Assembly (NCBI GenBank): GCA_019022495.1
Contig: JAFEKR010000009.1
Span: 1,116,001 to 1,180,000 of the forward strand
From: Epichloe hybrida
Taxonomy: Eukaryota > Ascomycota > Sordariomycetes > Hypocreales > Clavicipitaceae
Direction: 5' to 3'
DNA length: 64,000 nucleotides
This document shows positions 1 through 11,900 of the stretch, one piece after another. Each line of letters starts with the position of its first letter. The first letter of the stretch is position 1. Below the pieces are notes generated by a model, which was not told the origin of the DNA, did not search any database, and saw only the letters and a list, made by a program, of their open reading frames with translations. Made by a program: the position numbers and the translations under genes.

Positions 1-1140
1 GATGATGTCGAGGAGGGCACGAAGCGGGGAGAAGGTGGGAGGAGTTTTGAACGGGACGGTGAGCCGCGCTGCTGGCAGCAGCAGTCCGAGACTCGTCATT
101 ATTTCGTAAGGTCTGGTCGGAATCAACAGAGAGGCACCAACGGCACCCGACCTGCCCACTTTTTCGTGCCTCGGAACAAGTTGTATCGACTTTTCTCAAC
201 GCCAATTCCCATTCATTACTACGTGGCGTAAGGTTATGGAAACGAGTCCGACTTCTGTATCCGATTCTCCAAGTGCTGACTGATACACGGATAGAGTATC
301 GATGACCGGTAGGCCCACCGACTTTCTCGAATACACGAAGCGGGAGGGAGAACCTGACTCCCTGCGCATCAGTCCCCTGGACTTGGTTCTGCCAACGAAT
401 ACCGTCGGCCAAAGCGTTGTGCATGCCTGCCCAAAGGACCATGTAAATGTCTTCAACAAGAACATAAATGCCCTTCCTGTGACAATCATGCTGACTGTCA
501 ATCGTCAGTGATCACATTGCAGTCAATTTAAGAATACTACATGAGCCTCAGGCACTGATCGTTTGGCCTCATGAACGAAAAAGCCTTCCAGCCGATGTAG
601 CCAATCATGATACGGTGACACAAGAGGGGCTTTTCGCCGAACGCGGTCTCTTGTCATCTCGCCTGTCGTAGTACCATCATTGTGTTCTTGACAATGTCAA
701 GATAGACTCCTGCATCATATTCCCGAAGCCAATTTTCATTCATCATGCGAAGCCTCCTCTCGACCGTCAAAGCTAGCTGGCTACAACCGGGGTGCTTGGA
801 AGAACAGGCTCTCGAGATCCAGGGAACCCGTGCAAGCAAGTGTGTCCGACTTACTGAGCGTCGCAAGGCCGGCCTTTGTGTCCATAAATCGTTGCCCTCA
901 TTTTTGGGAGTCCGCTCTGTTTGTTCCTTTCGTTTTGGGGAGCTCGTTCCTTGGCTAGGTACCCAAGTGGGAATGACGAGGTGGCCAGCATTACAGCCGA
1001 CATGTGGAAAACGATTGACTGGTGCTACATTCCCTACGCGGTTTCGACTCAATTAGCTGCTATTCTGCTGGCAACACAGCCAATGTGGTATTTGTGGCAG
1101 AGCTTATGCGCAACCTTGGGCCATGAGTAGGCCTCAAACC
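1..1140. other. No recognisable gene
   Basis: This stretch has ordinary base composition and only short overlapping open frames on both strands (the longest about 130 codons). None shows a domain or motif I recognise. It may be the flank of a gene beyond the window or a decayed gene. Confidence 0.4.
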
Positions 1141-2012
1141 TCAAACAATTCCAGCCATTGAGCTCCCCTGATCAGAATTTTCGGCTCGTAGCTCATCGTC
1201 CGACAGCGGCATGAAGCCACCACCTCGACCACTTTCTTCCGTGAGCTCTTCGTTGAGCTTGGCTATTTCAGACTCCATCGCGTCCTTGTTTGCACCAACT
1301 GTGCTTTTCTCAAAATCCACCAGTGTGACCTTGTCATCGATGCCAACGATGAAGTTAAACCGATTACAATCTCCATGAAATATTCCTAGCCCATGCAGGC
1401 GCCTGAGAGCAGCGCAACATATCTGCAAGTCTTCGATGCCTGCATGTCGGCCCATCACCTTCTCTAGCAAAATGCCTATGATTCGGCCCTGCTCACGGAT
1501 GTGACCGAGGAACCGGGGCGCAATTCCAGTACCCTCAAGCAACGAGTAGATTTTTGTTTCGCACTGGATGCGCGGAATTTCCCAGTCAAATCGCGCCATC
1601 TTGGCAATCATTGTAACATTTGAGCCGCGGGAATGTGGCTCCTGAGTAACGCTCCATTCGCACTCCTGAGTCAAAGGCGAGAGAGACTTTGCGCGCGTTC
1701 TAGTTGCTGGAAGTCAATGGTGTTAGGGTGCCAAAGGTCCTCAACACCCTTGAGCTGCAATCGCGACAAAGATGAGTGCAGCTTGCCACTGCTGGAATCT
1801 CGAGATATGTAGGCAGTCGTCCAAGTGCTATCGTCGTATGGCAGGGGCGGGAGTATGTCCATAAAGTTCAAAGGCATGTCGTCTAGAGACTCCGCATCCA
1901 TTGCCCCAGGAGCAATGGCGATGTACTTGACGAGGCCGTTTGCAGAGACCCGGAAGTAGCTGTTGGACTTGCCAGATGTATCGAAATCCATCGAAAGCAT
2001 ACGAAACGCCAT
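1141..2012 (-). pseudogene. Kinase-like (APH/protein-kinase fold) protein, broken by one-base frameshift
   Basis: This looks like the fungal kinase-fold family that databases often mislabel as alpha-galactosidase A. The 5' part (start ATG at 2012) has the family's N-terminal half, including YISRDSSSGK and LWHPNTIDFQQLER. The 3' part carries the putative ATP-binding lysine in MIAKMARFDWE, the catalytic-loop equivalent HGDCNRFNF and the metal-binding equivalent LVDFEKS, then an acidic tail. The two parts lie in different frames that meet near 1672-1690, around a CTCTCTCGCCTTT stretch on the coding strand. The span is 872 nt, so one added base would restore 290 codons plus stop. No intron with legal GT-AG borders explains this. 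Either the gene is inactivated or the assembly lacks one base. Substrate is unknown. The family assignment is from remembered resemblance. Confidence 0.6.
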
Positions 2013-2285
2013 TGTGGGTGGGCTAGCTATTGGATATGATGCCCGACACCAAGGATAAGAAGAGTATTGGCGTGAAATGTTTGTCGTTGTTCTCCGTCTG
2101 CCCAACCAAAACAAGAAGAAAATAAATAGGCAGGTCAAATGTGCACAGACCCTAGATATGGTGGTGCTGCTACCAGACGCAATATCAGGGCTCAGGCGCC
2201 AAACACTGTCCCCTAGTAAATGGCACGATCGATATTTACGCAGCAACGGTCGTGGTCTTATGAGGTGGCCTAGCTACTCGCCGAC

Positions 2286-3122
2286 TCATCTACTGTTTGT
2301 TGACCATCGGGCATGGGGCACGTGGCGTCGGAAAGAGATGTCCCCTAGCAGGATGATAAATGAAGAAGCCATGAACCTCCCTATGTGGAACTCACCGATG
2401 CCGGAGACAATAGATGATGCCCCTTCGCGAGAGAGACCAAGCGTGCATAAAGCGTCAATGACCTGTTCATGGGACACTACTGCGATTCTGCGCTTCCTGA
2501 TCTGCTGCTGCATCGTGTATGTTCCGGGCAGTGTGCGCAACACTGGCAAGAGACCGTGCAACTTGTGGCGAGAGATACCCGCGCTTTTGGTGAGAGCTGC
2601 GACTGAGACTACGCGTAGACGAGTTGATGTTTCAATGCAACTGAAACAGCAGCGGGTAACAGAGAGCAGAAACAAAAAACCACCAAATCCACTGCGACAG
2701 AGGTCGCAGCTTCGAGTGCAGAGCGCCCGGTAGAGGTCGGATATCGTAACATAGGGAGAAATGTCCGCCCGGAGGACGGCGCCAAGGCTTTCCAATGCGT
2801 GCTGGACCACAACGTGATATTCATACAAGCTGCAGATAACTTGACGGGCCCGTCGGTTTGTCTGGCGAAAATTAAAGCAGGAACGTATATCTAGCTCCAG
2901 GCAGATAATCCTGAGAAGCTCTATAGGAAGGCATTTAAGAATACCAATTCCCGAAAGAGCAGTCGTAGGAAAAGGTTCAGTAATAGAAGAACGGACCAGA
3001 TTATGCTCGCTTAAAGTTGATTGGATAAGAGCGATATCAAAGTCAAAACGATGGTAGGTAGCAACGCGAATCACAGCATTGCGTTGAGTATTTTCGAAGA
3101 CGGCATTCATTGGCATGTCCAA
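2286..3122 (-). CDS. F-box-like protein, probably C-terminally truncated
   Basis: The open frame encodes 278 residues. A segment at about residues 62-95 (LPIELLRIICLELDIRSC, followed by FNFRQTNRRAR) matches the F-box core of a common fungal F-box family. The following SLYEY and YTISDLYRAL-like segments, a Cys-containing patch (CTRSCDLCRSGFGGF), and LLPVLRTLPGTYTM also look like that family. F-box proteins recruit substrates to SCF ubiquitin ligases through Skp1. The frame ends soon after RFMASSF, earlier than I would expect, since relatives continue into a cysteine-rich tail. An undetected intron, a frameshift or a real truncation is therefore possible. The start is uncertain: the first 60 residues precede the F-box and look unlike family members. 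Target unknown. Confidence 0.55.
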   Translation of the reverse strand: MDMPMNAVFENTQRNAVIRVATYHRFDFDIALIQSTLSEHNLVRSSITEPFPTTALSGIGILKCLPIELLRIICLELDIRSCFNFRQTNRRARQVICSLYEYHVVVQHALESLGAVLRADISPYVTISDLYRALCTRSCDLCRSGFGGFLFLLSVTRCCFSCIETSTRLRVVSVAALTKSAGISRHKLHGLLPVLRTLPGTYTMQQQIRKRRIAVVSHEQVIDALCTLGLSREGASSIVSGIGEFHIGRFMASSFIILLGDISFRRHVPHARWSTNSR

Positions 3123-3638
3123 GTGCGACGGAACGAGAGGCGTGGAGGCATAACGATGGCATACGAGTATTACGTAAACGCGCTGGATGCGCAGCAGTAA
3201 CTAAACCTAAAACAGACAAGGTACCTCCGTATGTTACTCGTTTGCAGGAGCTGCGAATATAACAAAGCGAGCTGGGATTGGAATAAGCTGCAGTGCGGTG
3301 TGGCTTGGAGCATGTCAGATATTGGCGTGATGGCGGGAATTTCTGCGTCTGCCGTGTTCGCTTGGATGCTGTCGGATTCGTCCCCATCCTGCGAAACCTG
3401 CCTGATCTGGCAAATGACTGCATCTTCTTGCTTGTACGTGTAAGATTTCGGAGTCTCGGAGCGGATACGTAGGTGGGTGCCATGCCACCGGAGACATGCA
3501 CTCAAAGTTCCGGATTTGAATCCGTATGGAGGGAAATTTGTGGTGCAATGAACATGTGCCGAATTGAATCAATTCTGACCTTCTACTCGTAATCTAGTCT
3601 AGGTGGTGTACTTGAACGGAAATGTTCAAATTGAAACC
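3123..3638. other. Intergenic; no recognisable gene
   Basis: The 516 bp between the F-box-like gene and the 3' end of the MFS gene contain several overlapping minus-strand open frames of 85-150 codons. None has a recognised motif. They could include an upstream exon of the F-box-like gene, but I could not find a convincing splice that joins them. Confidence 0.35.
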
Positions 3639-5341
3639 TCAACCTGTCTGCCTTGCCTTCCGCGGCCGAATGATGACTTGAAACGTCGGCGGCACAATGA
3701 GCAGTAAAATAAAGGCCAACAGAGAGTTGGACCAGCCGTAGCCCAAAGCGCGGTCCATGTAAGGTGCGGCCACGGGCAAGAATGTGCCAGCAAGGTAGCG
3801 CAAGGGCAGCACGGCCGCAATGGCGGAAGCCGCCCGCTCATCGAACATGTCCACGATGTAATTCATGATGGGAGTGGTGCTGCTCGCGAGCGAGAAGCCG
3901 CACAAGGTGGTCGACAGCGTCGGCACAATCCAATGCCACCGTCTCTGCAGGGCCCAGCCGTACAACAGCAACCCCGTCGGATAGGCGGCCATGGCGGGAA
4001 TCATCGGGATGAGGCGGTTCTCGGCGCGGTGTTCGGCATCAGGGTCCTTGTTCTTGCGCGAGAGGGAGAAGCCGGCGACGAGGAAGAAGTCGAGTGTAAA
4101 CATGCAGTATATGGTGCCAATGACTGTCCCGGCCGCTGCGCTAGGTGAGCGAACTTCTGAGCGGGAAGATGAGGAAAGAAACACTTACTCGTTGCCATGT
4201 AGATAAGTCCGGATCGACTCTCGGAGAATCCATATGCTTCCTGGAAGACGGTGGCCAAGTTTGCGGCCAGGAGTGCAAGGTAGGCGTAGAGGATAGAAAG
4301 GTAGAGTGCCATCAACACGGCGACCCGGGAGCTGCTCAAGATGGTGAATGGGCGTATCATGAGCAGCGAAAGCAGTTTCAAAGTCGCCAGGTTCCATCCC
4401 CTGAAGTATTTCCGCGGTTTGGTGCCATTTTCGGTGCCTGCATTGGCCTTTCTGACAGCCTTGCCATGTATGACGGGCAGATAAGTTTCTTTCAGCACAA
4501 TCATCAAGAATGGCTGCACAACCGCGCTCAAAATGGCCATGAGCCAGAATGTCCAGCGCCAGCCCAGATATTGCGTGATATAACCACCGGCAGTTGGCCC
4601 GACAGCGCTTCCAAGAATGGGAATCAAGCTGGCAATCGACATGGCGGAGCCTCGTTTCTTGGCAGCGAAGAGGTCCCCTGTGATGGCTGGATTCAAGCAT
4701 ATTGGTGCAATCGTGGCACCTGCCAGAGCTCTCAAGACAACCAACATAGTTAAACTGGTGCTGAAGCCGGTCGCCAAGGTGAAGAGGAGAAAGAGAAAGT
4801 TGAAACCATGGTACACGGGGGCGCGTCCGTAGCGCTCCGATAGAGGGTTGATGTAGAGCGAGGAGAATACTTGACCGAGATTCGGGGCAGTGATGTAAAA
4901 GACCAGCAGGAAGCTATTATTGCTGTTGAACTCGTGCGAAATGGCGGTACTCGACGGCGCACAAATGACCAGAGACATGGACCTGGTAACAATGTCAGCT
5001 CGACCTCGTCGTACTTTTATTTGATACTTTGCTGCTACCACAACTACAAGGCGGCGAGGCCAACAAAAAACGTACACCATCAGCGACGTAAAGGACAAGG
5101 CAAGAACGATTAGCCATCTTCGCGTACTGGACCAGTTCTGAGGCAGTGAATGCCGAGGCACAACATCGTCGGCAGCTTCGTCGCGAGGCTCGTCTATTAG
5201 AATGCCATCTGGGGCCTTGGTCGGAACCGCAACCGGTACAGAAAGAGGAACATCTACAACGACGTTGCTCTCTGGAGGGCCAGTGCCTTTCTCTGCCATA
5301 TTCGTTCGGGTTCGATAGGGATCCAGCAGACGGCTTGGCAT
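3639..5341 (-). CDS. MFS transporter, DHA1 drug:H+ antiporter type
   Basis: A major facilitator superfamily membrane transporter, spliced from three exons (5341-5076, 4982-4189, 4135-3639) with introns 4983-5075 (donor GTACGT, acceptor CAG) and 4136-4188 (donor GTAAGT, acceptor CAG). Joining them gives 518 residues in one frame. A hydrophilic N-terminus of about 70 residues precedes 12 expected membrane segments. The loop after TM2 has the family motif NPLSERYGRAPVY, TM4 has VLRALAGATIAP, and TM5 carries the antiporter motif C region GSAVGPTAGGYITQYLGWRW. The central loop is basic (GTKPRKYFRGW). Start 5341 is the first ATG in frame; 5299 is an alternative. It is divergent from the NRPS across a shared upstream region, so it likely exports the NRPS product or gives self-protection; that role is inference. 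Confidence 0.85.
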
Positions 5342-5501
5342 GGAAGCGAAAGAGAGACACGAGAGAAGCTGGCCGGTATAGAGGGCAGCCGCGACATTTT
5401 TCCAGTCTCGGAATGCTTCGAATGTACCCGGCGAAATCTGCCACGGAGCAAGTCAGCAACGGCGCTCCGTGTCTAATGGCATCGAGAGCTCGTTCCTGAG
5501 A

Positions 5502-5578
5502 CGTTTTGGACCCCCCCGGAGAAGTTAATTGGGGGTTTTCCTGCGGGCGTTTTGGACCTCCCCGAAGAAGTTAGTTAG
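5502..5578 (+). repeat. Two-copy direct repeat, about 31 bp, spaced 46 bp
   Basis: The stretch beginning CGTTTTGGACC at 5502 recurs at 5548, followed in both copies by a C-run, a GAAGAAGTTA-like segment and TTGGG/TTAGG. The copies differ at a handful of positions, some of them indels. It sits in the divergent promoter, so a regulatory role is possible but unproven. Confidence 0.55.
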
Positions 5579-5626
5579 GCCTGCAGTTCTCGTCCGACTT
5601 TGAGGTCTCGAAGGAATCCGCCAAGA

Positions 5627-5678
5627 GACGGGACAGGGACGAGACAGGGACGGGACAGGGACGGGATAAGGACGGGAT
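5627..5678 (+). repeat. 11-bp tandem repeat GACGGGACAGG, 4.7 units
   Basis: Units start at 5627, 5638, 5649, 5660 and 5671 (last one partial). Units 1 and 3 are identical, unit 2 has one change and unit 4 has two. The array is strongly strand-asymmetric (G and A on the plus strand) and lies about 300 bp upstream of the NRPS start. Confidence 0.85.
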
Positions 5679-5980
5679 CGTGAGAGTGGATGTTGGCGGG
5701 TCTCTGGACGCAAGTTGTGTGCCCGCGATTCATGATCGTGAGTGCTCACTGCTCAGTCAAGTCCCAAGTTCTCATGTTGCCCATTGAACTGTGCTTGTTG
5801 TTGACCCGGCCTGGCCCTGGTCCGGTCAGCACTTACCGATGCGATATCGCGATGACACCCCAATTGCGGCATTATCATGCGGGCCACTGGCCCCCTATAT
5901 TTCTCTTCCTTTTTTTATTTATTTTCTTCATCACAATCTTCACAAGAAGAGGCATCGTGAAGCTCATAATATAACACATT

Positions 5981-8900
5981 ATGGCACCCACCTCTCACCA
6001 CGCCAACTCGGCGATTCAGAGCTACAACGAGCAAACGACACAGATGGCAGAGCATACGCCACTGCAACCCCAGTTCACGAACAAAACCTTGCCTATAGAT
6101 GATGTGCCAGTGGCACTGGGACTCGGAAAGCAGAAACGACAGCCTCTTGTTGACCTGTCCTTTCCAGCAAATGACGATGAGCTAAAAGCTACCGTCAACA
6201 CATGTGCTGCTTGGATCGTTTTACTTTCATCTTACGAATACGATTTAAAGCTCAACCTGGTATCTTTCGGAGCGGTTCAGCTCTTCAGTTCACTCATTGT
6301 GCCTATTCAGTGGAATGCATCCGTCGGAGATCTGTTACGCCAAGTCAGAAAGGAATTGGATGGTCTTTTCCCGGCCAAGGCCAAGGTCTCGACTCCAGAA
6401 GAAGAGAGCACATGCGGAGGTTCAGACTCATCCTTGTCAGGCGATGACACCACGTCTTCCGAGGGAGAAGGCTCTTCCTCCAGCGACGGCGGAAGCCTGC
6501 GCGTGGGCGACTTCTCTGCTTCAAGCAGTGACAGTGACAGCACACCCAACAGTGTGCAAGGTGAGAGTCAGAGCATCACAATTTCTGCAAATCACCCTTC
6601 GGTAAACATACAGCATCTTCTACTTGATTGCCTTGTCACAAAGGATAGATGTCGAGCCTGGACCGTCGGTCAAGCTGGGTCTGTAGACCTGGCATACCTC
6701 CAGCAACTCAACAGGCAATTCGAGCACATATTAAATCGGGTTTCTTCAATGACTGGCTTGGACAAACCTCTCATTGACCTGAAAGCTATCACAACCCGAG
6801 ATTTGGAACAGATCTGGCGCTGGAACGCCAAAGTGCCGACGAGCACGAATGAAGCCTGCATCCATGAGATGGTCATGGAGAGGGCAAGGAGACATCCAGA
6901 TTTGCCAGCCATCTGTGCACATGACGGCAGCCTTACCTACCAAGACCTGGACGACATGTCGACAAGATTGGCGGGCGAAATAATTCGTCAAGGGATCAAG
7001 CCAGGAAGCATCGTGTTAGTCTTGATCGAAAAGTCGATGTGGGTGCCGGTCGCCCAGCTCGCCATCATGAAAAGCAGATGTGTCTCCACGGTGCTTGATG
7101 AATCACTTCCTTCCCGCCGACACGAGTTGGTCGCCGAGCTCACTGAGCCATCTGCCATCATCAGCTCCACGGAGTGCGCAGAAAAGGCCGCCTCGCTGGG
7201 GCTAAAATGCTCGCACCTTGTCATCGGCAATGAATCGAACAGGTGCTGGCCAAGTGTTGACCAATCTTCCCTACCAAAGGTCAGACCCTCAGACTGGCTG
7301 TACGTCGTCTTCACATCGGGGAGCACAGGGACGCCGAAAGGTGCCATCATAAGTCACGGAAATTATGCCAGCGCGGTTGGCACCCAGCAAAAAGCTCTGG
7401 ACTTCAGGGAACATGACCGTGTCTTTGACTTCGCATCGTACGCCTTTGACGCGGCTTGGTGCAATGTCATACACGCATTGACAGTGGGCGGCTGCTTGTG
7501 CATTCCTTCAGAGCAGGAGAGAAGAGAGGACCTGGCGGCAGCTCTGAGAAAGTACGAGGTCAACTATGCTGTGCTCACACCCTCGGTGGCTTGGTTTCCG
7601 GCTTCCCAGTTGCCGCGAAGCCTCCGAACCATTCACTTCGGAGGAGAGCCGTTGAGGGCTTCCATGGTACAGGAGCTTTCGACTCAAATCACGGTGATCA
7701 ATGCCTACGGCCCTGCTGAGTGCTCGACTGTGAGCACTGCCATTGTCGCAGATCCCAGTTCCGCCCAAGACCCAACCATTGGGGTTGGCTGCGGTGCCTG
7801 CACCTGGGTTGTTAAGCTCGATGGAACTGATCTCGTGCCTATTGGCGACATTGGCGAACTGTGGGTTGAAGGCCCGATCGTCGGGCAAGGATACTTGGGC
7901 CTTCCGCAGAAAACTGCTGAAGCCTTCGTGGAAAATCCCCCCTGGCTGGTGCGAGGTCTGACCGGTGCCTCCTCGGACGACACTGGGCGAAGAGGGCGGC
8001 TTTATCGCACGGGAGATCTTGTTCGTTACACACCTGACGGAAACCTGGAGTTCGTAGGACGCAAAGACTCTCAGGTGAAAGTTCGCGGGCAGCGCGTGGA
8101 GCTAGGAGAAATCGAGCACAATTTGCAACGTGCTCTTTCAGACGAAGCCAAGGCGAATAGCGTCCAAACCATGGCACACGTCATTAAACCCAAGGGAAGC
8201 AATGTGCCGACGTTGGTGGCATTCTTATTCGTCACTGAAAGCAAAGGTTTGTCGAGACAAGATGCTAAACTCGTCCTCGATCGAGCTGTTGTTGGCATGG
8301 AAGACCGCCTGACGCAGTTTGTACCGCCTTATATGGTACCATCTGCCTTCTTCCCAGTTGAAGAAGCGCCAATGACTCCGACTGGAAAGGTTGACCGTCG
8401 AAGCCTTCTCGAGGCTGGCCCAGAACTGTACTGGCAGTTCTTGAATGCACAAGCAGCGCCGACGGAAGCTCATCAAGAGTTGTCTGAAGAGGCCAAGACA
8501 ATTCGCCATGTTTGGAGCGAGGTATTAAATGTCCCGATTGGCGCAGTTGGCATTGGCACAGCCTTTACACGCCTTGGGGGCGATTCTATCAGCGCAATGC
8601 AGGTGGTATCCCGCTGTCGCGATCGTGGCTTTGCTATCAAGGTGTCCGATATACTGAAGATGCAGACTATTCAAGGCATAGCCCAAGTCATAAAGCCTGT
8701 CCAAAATAATATAACCCTGGATATTGTTCCAGCAAATGAGCACGAAGGTTGGCCACTTACTCCAATACAGCAAATATTCTTCGACAATAATCCCAAAGGA
8801 ATGAATCATTACAGCCTCAGTTTCATCGTCAAACTTGCTAGGGAAACGACGTCTCTTGAGCTATTGGAGGCGCTTTTGGCCATAACAAAGCGTCACAGCA

Positions 8901-11900
8901 TGCTTCGTGCCCGTTTCCGCACTAACGAGGCCGGGTATTGGGAACAGCTTGTGACTTCTCCAGGCCCCGAATCATTTTCGTTCCAAGAACACATGTTCAT
9001 CAATAGCGAAACCATGCAACTACTTGTCGACAAAAGACAGGCTGAGCTGGACCTTGTTCACGGTCCCGTGTTCGCAGTGGACCTGTTCAACGGCGCAAAG
9101 GAGCAACAGACACTTCTCATGAGCGCACATCATGTCGTGATGGATCTTGTGTCTTGGAGGGTCATCTGGCACGAACTTGACCAACTTCTCCATGGCAAAA
9201 CCGACTTGCCCCCAGTGTCGTTGTCGTTCGCGACATGGTGCCGCCTCCAGCGCGAGGAAGCCACCTCCACCTCCATGAAGCCACAAGGGGTTCTGCCCTT
9301 TGATGTCACACCCGCCGACTTTCAGTACTGGGATGTGACGCCGGCCGACATGCTCTTCAGAGACTCAGTGCTGGACATCTCGGTGGTGGGGCCAGAGGCC
9401 ACCAAACTGCTCTTGGGATCAAGCAATGAATCCCTTCGAACCGAGATCTTGGACATCCTTGTCGGAACACTGTTGTTCTGCTTTGCACAAACTTTTCCAG
9501 ATCGAAGCCTCCCGGCAGTCTTCCTAGAGGGCCATGGCCGTGAGCCGACTTTCCAAATCGGAGATGCCGAGATATCCGACATTGTTGGATGGTTCACCTC
9601 ATTGTATCCGGTGCAAATCAATGGCGATGCCAAGATGCCCGCCATTGAAATGATCAAGAGAGCAAAGGACATTCGAAAGAGCGTGCCCGGAAAAGGTCGG
9701 CCATATTTTGCAAGTCGGTATCACAGTGAAGAGGGTAGAAAAGTCTTCGCGTCTCACAGTTTCCCGAAATCATCTTCAACTACCGAGGATCCTTCCAACA
9801 GCTCGAAGATGCAACCTCACTTCTCCAATACGAGGACAGAAAAGATCGCAACTTGGACATTCCCAGTGATGGGCCCGACTACCACCGACCATCCCTGATC
9901 GACATGAACCTTGTGGTTCAAGACGGGAAACTGCAAATTTGGACCAGGTCGCACAAGGGTATGCGAAACCATAAAAGTGTTGAACGATGGATCAACTTCT
10001 ACGCGGAACAGCTGGACAAAGTGGCATATGAGCTTGCGAGCTCCCCTTCCCAGTCGACCCTCGCCGACTTTCCGCTGCTAGACATCTCGTATTCCGGACT
10101 TGACACCCTCGTGAAGCACCAACTCGCAGACCAAGGCGTCAGCGCAGCTGACTTGCGGGATATATATCCTTGCACGCCGATGCAGGATGGCATCTTGATC
10201 AGCTCTGTCATCGGCAGCGCCTCCTATCAGACAGCGTCCATATGGAAGGTCGTCTCAAGCAAACAGCAAGTTGATGCGATGCGCCTGGCCGCGGCTTGGA
10301 CTTCTGTGGCAAACGCGCACCCGATTCTTTCCACTATCTTCACGAGCAATCCGGACACTGGCCGCTTCCTACAAGTTGTGCTGCTTGAGGCCAACCAGGC
10401 TATCATCGTGCAATCAGCCGGCTCAGAAACAGCTGTAAAGCGTTTGGAGCAAATGGACAGGCCACAAGGAAAACCCTCCCGACCCGAATGTTTTCTAACG
10501 ATTTGTGTTGGCGAATCGGGCGACGTCGCCTGCCGCCTTGACATCAACCATGCTCTAATTGACGCCGCTTCGTTGCCAGTGCTAAAACACGATCTTGAGG
10601 CAGCCTACGGGGGCTGCAGCGTGAGCCTGCGTACTCCATTCTCGAACTGCGTGGAGCACATCATGAGCAAAAGAGGAGCGGAGCAGATGTTATACTGGAA
10701 GGATTATCTTGAAGGCTTTGAAACTTGCGAACTACCAAGAGATGTGATCATGAGCCAGGTCAAGAACACTGATGAAGATGAGTACGGTTGGACCAAATTG
10801 TCAAAAGATGTAACTCATTCCATCAGTGGTGCATGCCGGGCAATGGGGCTCACTCGGTCAGAATTCCTGCACATTGCATGGTCTCTTGTTCTCGCCTACC
10901 TGACAGGTATGCGACAGGTCGGCTTCGGCTACTTGTCTTCTGGTCGCAATAGTCCAGTCCCGGGAATAGAGCAGGTGATAGGACCATTGATCAACATGCT
11001 TGTTGCGCGTGTTGATCTTGGGCAGCCCTTGAAGACGATTATTGGTCAGGTTCACAAATACAACGTCGAACATCTTGAGAATGAACACGTTTCTCTTGCA
11101 GAGGTGCAGCATGATCTTTCTGCAAACAGAATGTTCAACACGAATATCACCGTGCGAGAGGCGCGTTCAGATGATACTGAAGCCGGCCGAGATATCCAGT
11201 TGGTAGAGATCTTCGAGAAGGACCCTCACGAAGTAAGTTGATACCAATCCCAAATATCACTCAGTTCTGAGCGCTGACAAAGTGCCGTCAGTATGATGTC
11301 GTCCTCGCTGGTGTACTCGAAGGGAGTGACACAGAAGTCAGTCTTCAATATCGCAAAGATTTCGCGACAAGATCCTACGCTCAGACGATCCAGAACGTCT
11401 TGGAGGGCGCCATTCGCTTCGCCAGTTCTGCTGCGCTTGTCAACAAGAACGCTGCGTCAGCAAACCGCCCGCTTTATGATGCCTTCTTCTGCCACATGAC
11501 GGGGGCGGATGAAGATTCTGCGCTACAAGATTGGCGAATACAGCTCCGGGACCTGGAGGCTGGGTGTCATTTCCCGTCCATTGCTCTGACATCATATCAG
11601 CCTCGACCCAATTCAAGGGCAAGCTTTCATGCTCCGGAGATCGCGTGGACTGACAAATTTGACCGAGCGACGCTATTATTAGGTTCCTGGGCCCTTCTAC
11701 AAACATCTTATCAGCGATCGTCAGATGTCGTGGTTGGATATCCTCAAGCAGAAAAACAAGGTTCTCCCTTTCCTCTTCGCATTCGTGTCGATCTCACCCA
11801 ATCCACCTGCGCATATCTTGACGGCGTCCAGGTAGCTGTGGAGAACTTCAAGATTCTGCCACAAATTCCCATCACTCGACTACAGAGCGAGGGGAGCGAG

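Larger units (their letters stand above)
5342..5980. promoter_or_regulatory. Shared divergent upstream region of MFS and NRPS genes
   Basis: A 639-bp gap separates the two start codons, which point away from each other, so both promoters must lie here. The NRPS side has a T/C-rich tract (about 5895-5945) just before the ATG at 5981, a common feature of fungal core promoters, and a CCTATATTTC that could act as a TATA-like site near 5893. Two repeat arrays (listed separately) lie in the middle. No transcription factor site was identified with confidence. Confidence 0.6.

Noticed and set aside
654..1130. Overlapping open frames of 69 to 132 codons at the left edge
   Set aside because: No motif, conflicting frames on both strands and no splice structure that I could support.
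9700..9762. A short intron repairing the NRPS frame near 9760
   Set aside because: Possible GT-AG pairs give introns of only 17 to 25 nt or remove the conserved FASRY segment of the E domain.
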